Shown piece by piece: positions 1-11,849 of a stretch of DNA of 64,000 nucleotides. The DNA lies in NCBI GenBank assembly GCA_000507305.1, contig DF239127.1, positions 248,001-312,000 of the forward strand, read 5' to 3'. The position numbers and the translations under genes are program-made. The DNA is from Breviolum minutum Mf 1.05b.01 (lineage: Eukaryota > Sar > Dinophyceae > Suessiales > Symbiodiniaceae). Position 1 is the stretch's first letter; each line of letters starts with the position of its first letter. The notes under the pieces are model-generated. The model ran no database searches. It was given only the letters and a program-made list of their open reading frames with translations, and was not told where the DNA came from.

Positions 1-567
1 CTCCGACAACTTCGTACTCTCTACCTATGGCATCCAACGCATTGACAGATCTCTTTGAAAGTCCCGAGCAGAAATACAACCTACATAAACCGACCCAATA
101 CTATACACATGTGTGCTAGTTACAAATTGTATCAACTTGAATATAATAAACAATCAAAACAAAGAAAAAGTGCATCTGCAGGATTCAATTGACGCACCTT
201 GGCTANATGAGGATGGAATGAATTCGGCTCAAACTCGCACAAAATGATGACATGTTATGTTATGATCATATCTTCAAATTCAAATCTGTCATTTAAGAGA
301 ACGTCTTTTCACGAAAGCAAGTAATTATTTCATTTGAGCAAACCAAAGTGGTCGAAAACACAACAAAGCGTCGTCTGCAGGGGCCGACTACATTTCCAAA
401 GCCTCTTTTTGTGGCTATTACACAATGAAACAACATCCTGATAAATCATGACCATCTGCAGTCAAGGATCAATCTCTGACAACTTCACTTTCTCTACCTG
501 CCATCAAGCACATCTGTCAGATCTGTCAAAGATTGAGAGAACCCAAATATACCCAAATCCACTGCAC

Positions 568-657
568 CTTGGTAAGGTTTTCTTCAGCAATCTGAAGCTC
601 TGTCTCCAACTCTGAAACCCGAGCACTTTCCGTGATCGAGTCACCACCACTTTGCAC
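568..657 (-). CDS. Coiled-coil exon of an unrecognised gene (partial)
   Basis: A 30-codon exon opens after an acceptor CAG and closes at AAG|GT. It encodes an acidic, heptad-like helix containing SELETELQIAEENLTK, typical of coiled-coil proteins. Both splice sites are phase 0. It could be the 3' continuation of the coiled-coil gene at 9-11 kb or belong to another gene running off the window edge; the sequence does not decide. No enzyme motif is visible. Confidence 0.5.
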
Positions 658-1272
658 CTGCGGGATTTAGCAGCAAATGATCGACACCTTTGAACCTTGG
701 AGACTCTGAGGGTTTCACCATGCCTTCCCCAATTCGATGGATAAACGTTGGAGCTGTTCCTCTCAGCAAATCGCAGTCTATGCATGGACAGCAGGTGGAT
801 GCATAAACGAATGCATACACTGTTGTGCCATGTTATTTCGCAAAAGACATAAAAATAGTTTTTAAACATAATATAACATGTGTATATAATTATTTGATGC
901 GGACATATTTGATGTGCTTGTGGATGTGCATCATGTAAATTCCAAAAAAACATGTCCATATTTTCAAGACACAGAAATCGGAGCAGGTAAACATGGTAAA
1001 CACGATGTATATTCTGCATCATATTCTGAAAGGGTGCACTAGTACAGTATGAAGAAAATTCTACATCAGTATGGACAAGTCTGAGTATAGGGTGTATATA
1101 TATATATGTATATCATACATATCTATTGCATATAACATTTCAATGACAATGATCTCTCCCCTCATTTTACAGCAGCAAAACTCCTCCAAGGCCTGGTTCT
1201 GAGCCTTCGTCGTAGTTTCCAAAAAAAAATCATCACAGAAGAACCCGGACCGTTGAACTGATGGTTTAATAA

Positions 1273-1378
1273 TTACCCTCCCTGAAACTAACATAGCACC
1301 TAAAAAGCGACTATTTTAGTAGGGAATACATCTTCCAACCATCATTTTTCAGGGGATATGTTAGTTTTCAGGGGGGTA
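1273..1378. mobile_element. MITE-like inverted-repeat element, family A copy 1
   Basis: The left end reads TTACCCTCCCTGAAACTAAC and the right end is its approximate reverse complement (TATGTTAGTTTTCAGGGGGG). The core has the phrase CATCTTCCAACCATC, also found in the copy near 12.5 kb. There is no coding capacity. A related copy with better arms lies at 18355-18450. Confidence 0.6.
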
Positions 1379-1380
1379 GA

Positions 1381-1492
1381 GATCCTTATGTCATGCTTTT
1401 ATTACAAGCCCCTGTAAGACCTATACAATACCTATATAATTGGGTATATAGTTTACTATCACCGGGAAAAAACACTAAACAACCAGGGTCCA
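1381..1492. mobile_element. MITE-like element, family C copy 1
   Basis: A non-coding segment ending CACTAAACAACCAGGGT. Its end and AT-rich core resemble the segments at 26385-26474 and 32561-32640. The match is loose and the limits are approximate. Confidence 0.4.
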
Positions 1493-1801
1493 CCATCTTT
1501 TCCTTGCAAAAGGAGGCCATGAAAAAAGGTGATGCTTCAAGGTTTGAGAGGCTCATGAAATTCCATCATCTGCAATCGCAACATCATGACATCATGATCA
1601 TGTCACTTTTCCCTTCGCAAAGCCTTTTGCCTGTCCAATCTGTCCATTGGCCTATGGAAGGCCGGCCGATCAAATTATCAAATGAGGCCAGTTCAACATG
1701 GCAAATAAATCATCGTGTGAACTTTGTATCGATTTTTTTCCTTGAAAAACACACACGCAAAAACCCAACTTGGCATCCTCAGAGCAAAGACCTTCGGAGC
1801 T

Positions 1802-2770
1802 TCATAAGATTCGGCACCGATGCATGGCTTCCGATGAGGGTGTGCCAGGTGTCCCAGGTGTTCCAGGTGTTCCAGGCGGTGGTGGTGGAGCTTCGACTGC
1901 AAGCTTGCCCAAAAGGTCGAAAACCACGTGATTCACGACATCTTCCGCACCTTCAGATCCTGCTGCCAAAGAAACCTCAAAATACGGTAGTTGCTCTGCA
2001 TCGGCAAAGTTCTGAGCCTCCTCATGTGAAACTTGGCGTTCCAAAGAAAGGTCACTCTTGTTTCCCAGAAGCACCGTGGTCAGCACCTGTTTTTCCCTTG
2101 CTGCTGTCAGGCACTTGTCAAGCTCTTGAAAACTGCTCCTGTTGGTGATATCAAAGAGCAGAATCAACGCATGCTTATTGCGCATGCTGAGCGCCAAATG
2201 ATGGTGATGGAAGGGGAGGCGCCTCAAATCTATCTCATCCCAGAAGAGCAGTTTCAGGGATATGCCATCATCGGTAACCACCCGTTGTACTTCAAAATCT
2301 ACTTGGATAACAGAAAACATCTTTGGCTGTTGGTCCCAGTGAAACTCATCTCTGCAGTAGCGCGAAACAAAGCTCGTCTTCCCAACCCTTGGTGTCTGAG
2401 GCAGTGACGTGACAAAACAATAATATCATAATATGTATATGTATGTATATATATATATATATTGCAAACTATTTGTTCCATATGTTAATAGGTAAAATAT
2501 GGTAAAATCAAAAATCATTTCAAGCGATTCTAATGAGACCACATATTGAAAGTCTTGAAACAGCCAGGCAATGAACTCCTTTTAAAGCATCTTTTTTGTA
2601 TCATTTCCCGGTCACAAGAAATACGCTACTTGGAGAAAAACGATCAAAAAGAAAGCATGGCACCCGCTTTTCCCCACCAGTGCGATTTGTAGGGCTTGAC
2701 GAGGAGGAGGTGCATCGCAGGGCCCCACACGCTCAAGCACACGCTGATGGACCAGCAGTTGCAACTCTGC
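1802..2770 (-). CDS. Rab/Ras-like small GTPase with divergent switch II
   Basis: Two exons are visible. The upstream exon (about 2664-2770) ends LQIALVGKSG; the downstream exon (1802-2387) begins VGKTSFVSRY. Together they form the P-loop GKSGVGKTS, and the GT-AG junction closes the frame exactly. Family hallmarks follow: an effector-like region, LILLFDITNRSSF, and the guanine-specificity motif NKSD. The usual WDTAGQE switch II is replaced by WDEIDLRR plus a His run, and the SAK motif is weak (FEVSLAA). The tail carries a proline/PGT repeat encoded by a GGTGTTCCA minisatellite and ends CRIL-stop, a plausible geranylgeranylated CaaX box. Family members act in vesicle traffic on membranes. The N-terminus is not fixed; it may continue into the ubiquitin-like exons upstream. 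The frame is intact, so a pseudogene is less likely. Confidence 0.8.
2440..2464. repeat. TA/TATG microsatellite
   Basis: Alternating TA with ATG interruptions in the Rab intron. Confidence 0.8.
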
Positions 2771-2829
2771 CTAGGAACCGGATCTGCAGCAAGGAGATCA
2801 TCATTGTGTAGGTTGTTTTGGGTGGACGG

Positions 2830-3025
2830 CTGGTTGTGCCGTTTTTGTTGGGGTGGGGGGGGTGATAACGCTCCTTGGACTTGTACACACATTTGATGCT
2901 AAGCAATTGAGCGTTTGGGGCGGGGTGGGTGCGGGATGATNCGCAATTGTTTGGGGTGGGTTGGGTGGGTGGATGATACATTCCTTGGACTTGTGCACAC
3001 ATTGGATGCTACGCAATTGTTTGGC
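2830..3025. repeat. Imperfect tandem repeat (about 100 bp unit) around an N
   Basis: The phrase CCTTGGACTTGTRCACACAT followed by GATGCTANGCAATTG occurs twice, each next to a G-rich GGGTGGG tract, with a single N at 2941 between them. This is either a minisatellite or a repeat-mediated assembly join. Confidence 0.6.
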
Positions 3026-3385
3026 CTAATTAAAACCTTTTGAATTGTGTAGGCCATTCAGATCCCTGGTTCGAAATAAATTGTCAATTCCCCTTAAGGA
3101 TACGCACACATATCTACCTTTCAGCATTGTTCCAGTACTCAAATGGCGATTCAAAAACTGTGAAGAAGCTCCACAGGAATGTCCCGATCTAAGAAGATAG
3201 TTTACTATATGTAAAAACCCCTTGAAAATGCATGAATCAAACACCTCTAAAGAAAACAAGATGACAGCAACAGCATGGCAGAACCTCGAGAAAGCAACCA
3301 CCTCTTAGGGCCCAACTTGTTGCACCATTAAAATCCAAAAATTGGAACATCGGGTGTTGCAGTAGCTGACTTTAGCTGAGTTCCA

Positions 3386-4509
3386 CAACGACACTTCACT
3401 GAGAGTCGGGACTTTTTCAGAGGTCAGTACATCTGCAAGGAGGCCATCCTCTGGTAGGACTTGGCCCTCATAAACCAATTGCCGGCGTAGGGTGACTTCG
3501 TCGGCCTTGCGGCGAAAAAGGCCCCCTGTTGAATCCCCCAAAAGACTGCAAGAAAATTGGAGAGTGATGAGTGCTTTTTTTTTTCAAGCTATTTGCTATT
3601 GAATTTGGTGAGTATATATCCTACAATCAGTTTCCAAGCAATAGCAAATCAAATAACTATCATTGAAAATGATCGTGAATGAACATGATAAAGAGTTTGT
3701 TTTTCTCCTACATCTTTCAAAGATCGAGTGGCTTTTAAATGATTAATGCTTCTCAAATATCGGGTGTTGATGAATATGGTGAGACTTTTTTCGGTCACGT
3801 TTCTCTCCAGCAATTTGCTTGAAAATTATCAAGGTACACGGATCTGATTGAAAATGCTAATTTATGAATTTGGTATATAAAGAATTGATAAGAATTGCTT
3901 CACCTGTTACTGCTTCCATGTTCAAAAAGGTTTTCAAGAATTTAGGTGGTTGAAACACCCACCAAAAATGTTTCGTGAAGAATATGTTGATTGATGTCTT
4001 AAAAACCTCCTTTCTTGATGAAGGTACATGAACTTCCCTGATTGAAAAACATTGAAAAACAAATAGTCCCCGAACTTGGCAAAAGACTTGTTTCATCTCT
4101 TACACTCCTGCTGTTTTCGATGAAGGTTCATGAGTTTTGCTTATTGAAAATGGTTGATGACTGCGGTACAATTTTGTTTTATATATCTCCTACAACGTGC
4201 ATTTTCAAAAAAGAAATGAACATGCTTGTTGAACATATTAGTTAATCAAAATGGTAAAGAGTTGCTGTATTCTCTTAAACCCATCTTTGAAGATCAGGTT
4301 AATCGCCCTTTTTGCTCTTAGAACCCATGTATCTTGAAAGAGGTAGACTTAGATAAACAAGGAAAACAATTGTTTACCCGATTCATTTATTTCACTTTCA
4401 CAAATACATGTGCTAGAAATGGTGTTTTACATCATTTTCCACCTCCCCGCCCCCAAGCTAGGCTATGCTATCCCCCGTTTGTGGGCTGTGGGTGAGAGCA
4501 GCAGTAGTC

Positions 4510-4540
<31 letters not shown>

Positions 4541-4717
4541 CAGTCGCGATAGTAGTAGTAGTAGTAGAAGAAGTAGTAGTAGTAGTAGTAGAAGTAGAAG
4601 TAGAAGTAGTAGTAGTAGTATTAGTAGAAGTACGAGCAGCAGTAGTAGTAGTAGTAGTAGTAGAAGTACGAGCAGCAGCAGCAGCAGCAGCAGGAGGAGG
4701 AGTAGTAGTAGTAGTAA

Positions 4718-4752
<35 letters not shown>

Positions 4753-5142
4753 CCAGTAGTTGTTCTTGTTGGAGGCCACATGGCAACATGTATAAAATAA
4801 ATATTACACCACTTTATATCCTCTTGCATGAGAAGTTGCTGGTAGCATGCATTCTGTAGATCATGTAGGTTTAGATGAATTTCGCTTTCAAATACAACAA
4901 GAGTCCTCCTCCTCAGAGCATTGTTTCACATCAAGAATTCACTTTCTTCACACCGAAGCAGCAAACAAAAACTGAAGCTGAAGCCCCCTACCTTTACACC
5001 TACCTTGCTTGAGAACCTGCTGCCAAGATTCGGATTTTACACCTGCTAGAACGTCTCCAACACGTGCCGAATCGAAGAAGGTCGACTCATGATACACTTC
5101 ACCGGAGAAGCTCAATACCCGGATGCTGTAGGGCATCAGCAA
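3386..5142 (-). CDS. Ubiquitin-like domain exons
   Basis: Exon one (about 4990-5142) starts MLMPYSIRVLSFSGEV, a beta-hairpin opening like that of ubiquitin-like folds in dinoflagellate repeat proteins, and ends at a GTAGGTG donor. The second exon (about 3386-3535) has LVYEGQVLPEDGLLADVL followed by LSEVSLW. This matches the ubiquitin segment in which a tyrosine/phenylalanine-glycine turn is followed by a short strand (as in IFAGKQLEDGRTL... of the family). No terminal di-glycine is seen, so this is a domain and not a processed modifier. The next exons downstream on the same strand are those of the Rab-like GTPase. The intervening 1.4-kb intron holds the AGT microsatellite. Confidence 0.55.
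3545..4480. other. Intronic stretch, no exon recognised
   Basis: AT-rich sequence with repeated phrases such as TTGATGAA and GGTACATGAA scattered through it. No conserved frame was seen. It lies between the two ubiquitin-like exons. Confidence 0.5.
4499..4755. repeat. AGT/AGC/AGA trinucleotide microsatellite
   Basis: About 250 bp of AGT repeats interrupted by AGA, AGC and ACG units. All six frames stay open and give Ser-, Val-, Leu- or Thr-rich artefacts. It is intronic. Confidence 0.95.
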
Positions 5143-5831
5143 CCGGGATTTGACTGTTCAATCGATTCAAGCCATAGAAGATTTGAGTTCTGAAGTATGA
5201 GGCATTGCTTAATAATGTTGCATCACATTTAGCCAAATTTAGCCAAATTGGTGGCAGTGATGATTGACACACCTGTTGTGAAAAGGAATAAAACATCCTG
5301 TTTCATCGTGCTAAACACTTGTGTCTTCAGCACCTGAGTGGGTCCACACGTTTGACAAGGTCTGCTGCTATGGACAAAAATTTACAAAAAATCCAAAAAA
5401 CCTGCAATTTTTTTGTTTTCTTCTGATAGGCTGCCTTCCCATAAGCTCCCTTGTTCTCACAAAATCCAAATGTAATCAACATGTCACACATTGAAGGTTC
5501 AATTCCAACATCACAGCTCTTTTTCTTGCTTTGAGCCGCAATCAGCGGCTAAGCGTTACCACAGTGCACAATTGCAGGATGAGCGTGTACTTGGAAAATG
5601 GTGACATACCTTTAATTGCTAGATGACGTAGATTCGTTTTGACAACTGTGACTAAATCCTTTTAACTTCAATTTCTGTAACTTAACTACAATAAATATAT
5701 CCACTATATATCCTTCTACTGCTACTGATTTCTGAAAACTTAAGCATGCTCTTTAAGGTGCTCCCTAAAAGAATCTTTCCCCAACTTTCATTGTGCCTGA
5801 AGCTCCTGGAGCTGAGAATTATCCTGTCAAC

Positions 5832-5925
5832 GGTGGTTGAACCAACCCCTTTGAAAAATATGCCCGTCAAAATGGATTCATCTTCCCCAATTTTCGGGGT
5901 GAAAATATTTGAGTGGGCCACCACC
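5832..5925. mobile_element. MITE-like element, family B copy 1
   Basis: Begins GGTGGTTGAACCAACCC and ends near CCACCACC, with an internal TCTTCCCC...GGGGTGAAAATA phrase. Related copies lie at 27368-27470 and 29873-29967. The end sequences are inverted relative to each other. No coding capacity. Confidence 0.6.
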
Positions 5926-6062
5926 CTGAGAATATCTGTCAAAAATTCCTCAGAGCTGAAGAAGTTCTATCAACTACTGTATTCACTGTATTCATGTAAT
6001 TGTTTGTATCAGAAGCCACAAGCCACAGGAATGATCTAGATATTGATGTTTTCAGAGGTAGA

Positions 6063-6165
6063 GCACTGTCACGAAAAAACGCCTGGACCATTGGCATAAC
6101 CGTTTCTGCTTCCGGCTCCTGCAGCAGAGTTGCTACATGTGGTAGTGCTGCTGCGGGATGCAAAT
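6063..6165 (-). CDS. Possible HEAT-repeat exon
   Basis: A short minus-strand frame reads AAALPHVATLLQEPEAETVM, the helix-turn-helix spacing of a HEAT unit with the Pro/Asp-type turn (QEPEAE). It continues MPMVQAFFRDSALP. Dinoflagellate HEAT proteins often carry units of this kind. Only one unit is visible and the neighbouring exons were not found, so the gene is left unnamed. Confidence 0.35.
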
Positions 6166-6539
6166 ATGCGATTTGAATGCAAAGAAACACGGATCATGTC
6201 ACACGTACATTATGAAAATTCATTAAACATCATTAAACAATACATTTAATTGATTCTGAGATCGGATTAACGGTACATAAAACATCATAAAACAGATTTG
6301 AAGCCCTGTTGTCGTCACAATTGTCTACTCTAAAACGTGATCCATGACTTATTTTCTCGCTCTTCGTCCTCCTTGACCTCTGCAGTGAGCAACGCCTGCA
6401 GCCATTGTCATTCTCTGTTGGAGGTGGGGTATCCCAGGTCTAAAAATTGGACGCTTGGAGAGGGCCCAGTGTTTTTTGAGCCCATTTTTTCCAACTTCTG
6501 CAGCTCCAAACGCCACGTTTGGCCCATTGTGTGCCAAAT

Positions 6540-6612
6540 ATAATATATACATTTATATATATATATACATATAAATACATATATATATGTATATATACAT
6601 ATATATAGGAAA
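6540..6612. repeat. TA/TATATG-type microsatellite
   Basis: Alternating TATATA and ATACAT units, intronic. Confidence 0.85.
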
Positions 6613-6667
6613 AATTATAGAAGTAGGTCAATGGATACCTGTGTCAAGAGTCCCATATGCCCCATGA

Positions 6668-7532
6668 AACTTTTTGTTGCCCTTCTGCGTTTCCATGCCA
6701 GGGTTGTGCCAGTGTTTGTCTTCTCCGAATCGGGTGCGCCTTGCGACGCAGCCATGTCAAGGTCACAGGCCGCTGCTGCAAAAGGTCCATGACTTCCGCC
6801 TGTCCCATGGCTGGAATGAGATTGACTCACAAGATGGGCTTAGCTTAAAGGCCCAAGTTCACCGTAGGGCAAACCGGCAACATATGACATTGAAATCTGT
6901 TGAAATCATGCATAATATCCCATTGTCTCATAGACATCCCTTCTGTCATGTTCTGTCAGCAGTCCTCTGTGACCAGCCTCTGGAAGAACTTCAATGGGAT
7001 GCCCTTCGATATCTTGGTTTTTGGCAGGTGATGAAATTCTATCAATCTGCAAGGTGGAAGATACACGAAAAAGAGTTCACGTTCGCGTCCGAACTGAAGG
7101 GTAATGGGATGTGGGTACAGTAAACGCGATGTATATATATATATATATATGTGTGTCTGAGAATACTCCGAGGTTACATTTCGCGCCCAATGCAGTCACT
7201 TCCAGTTCAAATATATTGGATACATTAGTTTGGACTGAAAGCCCTTTCTCTAGAAGCATGGGGCACGGCTTCGCATGGGGCATCAAAATGTATAAACTTC
7301 AACTTCATCCGGTAGAAAAGTTGAATGCTGCTTAATAATTTTAGTTTGGTCCTTCTCGCTGATGTCTCTGACAAGCCCAGGCACAATGCAGCTCATCACC
7401 TGGCTGAACACCTTGTTGTTCAGCCCACGTGTTCTCTCGCACGCGTAGCACCTGCGACGCAACATCAGGGAGAAAAACCTGGGCAGCAGTGTCACCGAAC
7501 CTGGTTCTTTCTTTAAAACGGATCAACATCAA
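6668..7532 (-). CDS. PDZ-domain protein (two exons)
   Basis: The upstream exon (about 7400-7532) contains VRENTWAEQQGVQPGDEL, the PDZ strand-turn in which a bulky residue precedes a G-x-x-x-GD loop. The downstream exon (about 6668-6835) has a short variable segment, then AEVMDLLQQRPVTLTWLRR, the carboxylate-side alpha-B helix and last strand of PDZ. Together they make one PDZ domain spread over a 0.55-kb intron with a TA microsatellite. PDZ domains bind C-terminal peptides, and dinoflagellates encode many such proteins of unknown partner. The start, any second domain and the C-terminus are not defined. A hydrophobic segment at about 7640-7740 in another frame may or may not belong to it. Confidence 0.6.
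7129..7153. repeat. TA/TG microsatellite
   Basis: TATATATATATA followed by TGTGTG in the PDZ intron. Confidence 0.85.
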
Positions 7533-7799
7533 GTTTTGTCACCCTTTTGATCAGGAGGTCTGAGTTCTTTCTGCTGTTCACCTGTCAAAAAGGTTGAACA
7601 GCTGCGGTGCTGGGATCTTGCCAAAGCCTATGCTCCTGCTGTGTGTGGTTCACTACGCGGTATCTATAGTAGGTTCGAAACACGCTGAGCCTCACAAAGA
7701 TAAGGCTTAGAACTAGAACCAGTGTGAAACTTGTGGAGCCGGCTTCCTCTTCGCCAGATCTTCTTACAACCTTTTGTGAAACTCCAAACAAACCAGGAT

Positions 7800-8950
7800 A
7801 TTACATCCTTGCGTAGCACATGCCCGGAGGACAAGCTTCTATAAAATACTAGCGCTGTGAATATATAGCTGTACTATATTCTTGATGTAGTGTGGGTCAT
7901 ACGTCTAGATCATGGGGACGCTGACCCAGAGCTTACATTAAAGTAGGTAAGTAGGCATAGGAGTACCTTGAACATCGCAACGTGTCCTGCTATGTCATGC
8001 CTTGGGACGCTCCTCCCAGTGAAGGTTAGGGATCCGGGTATCCCCAAATAAAAAATGCGAGGCACCTGCCAGCCATGGCCTAGTTCACGACTTTCACGTG
8101 GCCCGAACCTGAGCCAAGGTGAGAATTTTGGAGGGTTTTTGAGCGAAGTCTTGGAAGATCCTTTCATCATGATGCCTCCTGCACTTGAATTTCCATATCT
8201 CATTTATGATAATTTATGACATAGTGTTCTTCCTTATCTGAGAGAATCACTATGAATTTATGTCACCTTTTTCATCATCCTTCCGCACATGCTGACCCTC
8301 ATGAACCTTTGTTGTGCAGCTTGGGGCCGTGGCATGGCACCAACCTCAGGGTGAAAAAACCACATCGAGAGGGGTCGACCCGGGACCCGCTACGAAGATA
8401 CGAAATGAGACTGAAAGGTCTCAGGCACAGACTGGCAAGTCGCTGTTCTCAATGCAAAGGTTAAACTCCTTGACGACAGCGGTTGACGACAGGTTAAACT
8501 CCAGACTGGCGAGTCCCAATCAAAAATCAACTAGATTGCATCACATCAATCAACGATCAAAGTCTGGAGGAAGATTTTGTTCACGGAAGTGATATCAAAA
8601 ATGTATCGTGACACATTTAGTTCGGAGGGGTCCAGTCCTGTAGAAAAAATATTCACAGCCGGATACACATCCTAACCTTGACCTGGTCAAGGAACGTCAA
8701 GGACCATTCAAGGATCCTATGTCCCAGTTCCCCCAGTACTTCCCCCTCCTCCACACTTTCAAGTGGCCGCCCGCTTTGTGCAGCCATTGCTTTCCTTAGT
8801 GCTCAGCCAGGAAGTCCCTCTTTGGTTGTTTGCTCATCTACAAACAGCCCCTTTCTCCCTTTCCCAAACAGCCGGGTGCCATTTATAGACGAATTCACAT
8901 GATAAACCACAGCCAACCAAAGGCCTAAATCCCACACCTAAATCTTCACC
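7800..8950. other. Stretch without a recognised gene
   Basis: Minus-strand frames are short and lack family motifs. Probably intron or intergenic sequence between the coiled-coil and PDZ genes. Confidence 0.4.
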
Positions 8951-8969
8951 TAGGCACTGCGCTTCAGTT

Positions 8970-11215
8970 GTACAATAGATAGCATGTGCCAGCCGGCCGC
9001 GCAGTTCCATGTTCTCCGTCCGCACTTTGTTGGCATCCTCATCACCCAAGCGGGAAGGGCGTCGAAACGGGAGGGGGGGGTCACGGGAAGGGCGTCACAT
9101 CGCTCACTCGAAAATACGCATTCTCAAAAAACCCTTGGACAGAAATCAGAATGCAAAAACATGGATGACAAACAATGTGATATTAACAAATACAAAAAAA
9201 ACAAAACTATATATCATCATTATCTATATTTGCAAAAACCTGACCAAATATGACATCACGGCCACCTTTGGAAAAGAAACAAAACAAATCAAAATCCGAC
9301 CTTCCAACAAAAAACAACTATAGAACTTAAACGAGCCTCAACATTGGAGGAGGCACGCAACTCCTCAATCTCCTGCATAGCCAATGTCAGCTGGCTTTGC
9401 AAGGCCTTAGATGTCCCGAATTTGTCCGACATTTGTCCGACCTGAAAGCAACTGGAACTATAGACCGTTCAGGTTTCATGATGTGGAGAAATATGCAAAT
9501 GTTCATGAGAGCTGCTTGGAGCTAGCGTGTTGTTGGGGGGGCGCTCATGTGCAAAATACCTGCGATGTTCGCAGGTAATTATGACGAGGTGAATTTGATT
9601 GTACTACCCTCACTGACTTGGGAAAAGGAATCCTCCAGCATGTGCTGACACTCCTGTTTCAAGCCATATTTTGGCAGCTTTCCATTTCTGAAAGTGATTT
9701 AACACAAAAAACTTGCCCAACCCGTAGTCCGATAGTCTCGTTTTGTCCATGTTCAAGCAATGAATCACCAAGAATTTTTAGACCAGCATCTGCTGTAGCT
9801 TCTGAATCAGCCACAGTTGTTTCAGCTGCAGGCTCCGCCTGACAAGTGTGGAAACCAAACATTTTTGAGGCAGGGTCAGCCCACAGAAACAACCTTCTTT
9901 TTCAATTTTCCTTACAAATGCAAAAAATGCCAACCAAATTATTTGCACAGCAAAAAAAAATACTGGCTTCAAAAAAAACAACACCAAAAGCCTGGTAACC
10001 AGCGCTTTCAGGGGCACTGTGCCTCAAAGGCTGAGCTGGTTATGCACATTTTCGACTGACATGGTTTAGCTATATTTATAGATATGTGTAGCTTGTATAG
10101 ATGATAGAATATGACAAATATCCGAGCTACATGTTTGAAGTATATTACAGTTTAAACTATCTCATGACTAATATGTTTGTCTGATCATGTTTAGCTAAGA
10201 TCCAAACACTGGATCTGTTTTTAGATTGCAACACTATGAGCCAAGAAGCTCCAATTGCCCCTTCAGGGCCTCATTTTCCTTTTGCAGCTCCTAGATTCCA
10301 ACAAGTGAAGATTTGTGTTTCCGAACTCCCAGCAAAAACCGGACAAATACGGAAAACAAAATGCACAACATAAGCAGCTTACGGATGTGTCTGACACTTG
10401 GGAGTTTGTAAAAAACCAAGGTTTTTTTCCATGGAAAAACACGCAACTCAACACTTTTGAAGGGTTTCGGCTTCACTGCTGCCATCAGGGCCGGAATCCA
10501 CCGGAATCCTGCACACGTGCGAACTGTTCCTCCAAGACCTGGGCTCATGAAACACTTCCTGTGTTTCTTGCGCGTCTTGTGCAAACACCGGAAAATCAAA
10601 AGACAATGTTTAGTCATCCAACATCGCTAAGTCGATGAAACCACCAAATAGCAGTTCAAGCAATTCATACCATGCCCTTTGATGTCCCAATCATTTTCTG
10701 ATACCATAGCATCGCCTTGTTCTTTTCATCCATTGCCATTTCAAAGTGGTCAAAGTGTGGTTCTTTCCTGGGAGAATGGGGGTAGAAAAAGGGATTGCTG
10801 CGAATCTGACCTTTCAATATTGGAACTGAAAAGGGTTGTAAATTTGCGTTGAATCCCACTCAAACTTGGAGTGGCATCTCACATGTCTCACTGCAAGTCT
10901 TCGTACTTTCGAAAGCGCTTCATTGCTGAAGACACCTGGCATTTCGCATGAGGTGTGATTCTGGCAAGTCCAAGTTGCTCCAATGCATCTCTCAAGGCCA
11001 CTATCTTGGCCTCAAGCAAGCGAGTTGATGGGAATCCTAATGTTACTTGCATGCCTGCATCCTTTTGGTTGTGCCACAAAAAAACAAAACCAGAATCTGT
11101 AAAACTTCTGGTTCCAGTTTCAAGTGGCCTTTAGCTCCTCAATCTCTTCATCCTTGTCCAACAGTTGCTGATGAACATCCTGGAGCATCTCAACAACAGA
11201 TTTCTCGCAGCCCCT
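8970..11215 (-). CDS. Coiled-coil protein, multi-exon
   Basis: A series of short minus-strand exons all encode heptad-like acidic helices. In order they are VHQQLLDKDEEIEELKA (about 11130-11200), LLEAKIVALRDALEQLG (about 10960-11025), FEMAMDEKNKAMLWYQKM (about 10690-10750), VLEEQFARVQ (about 10500), ELQKENEALKGQLELLG (about 10235-10290), an Ala/Glu-rich exon ending LKILGDSLLEH (about 9740-9850), LKQECQHMLEDSF (about 9625-9665), LQSQLTLAMQEIEELRASS (about 9330-9415) and ANKVRTENMELRGRLAH (about 8985-9040). They share one strand, spacing and composition, so one gene is the simplest reading, but exon order across introns was not proven. No motor, SMC or kinase motif is seen. A structural or scaffold role is only an inference. 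Confidence 0.5.
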
Positions 11216-11849
11216 CGCCAAACCCCATTTGCTCCTCGCTGGCAGGTTGCCCCTGCGACCTGATGTTTGTGCAGCATCACTTCTATTGAAAATGTTTCAT
11301 TGATGGAAGGAGCAACTTCTTCCGTTTTCCCCCTGCCCTGGCATATAGGTCTGGGTCTTCACACCCAGAAGAGCCGAAGAGAAACATCGCTGCCACACAA
11401 CTAACACCTAGGTGTTTTGGACCTCTACAAGCCGAAAGCCACAAGCCACAATCAGCCAAAATATTAATCTATGATCTTGTCAAAATTACAAACGATGATA
11501 AGAATCTCTAAACTGCTTGGTCTCACTACCTAGGACCTAGTCCTAAAATCATCTTATTGCCATACAAAGTTCAAATGTTCAAGTAGCTGTTTTGTCCCTC
11601 ATTTAGGTCGACGCTAGGCAAACATGATGTCAATGCTGAGCACACCACAGAGTATCAAAGATGGGTCAAACCCCAAGTCGTAGAAGTGATTAAGCCAAAA
11701 TGCTTGAGGCAAATGCACTTCTCAACAATGTCAAGTTCGATGGGTTTTGCAGCCACCTATTGGTGCTGCCATTGCACAAATGGAAAATTATATCAAATTT
11801 TCATACAATTTAGGCTGTTAAATGCTCCAAAATGTAAGTTGGCATGGAT

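Noticed and set aside
4410..4859. Serine-rich plus-strand frame of 149 codons and its Val/Leu/Thr counterparts
   Set aside because: All six frames are open because of the AGT repeat; it lies in a minus-strand intron.
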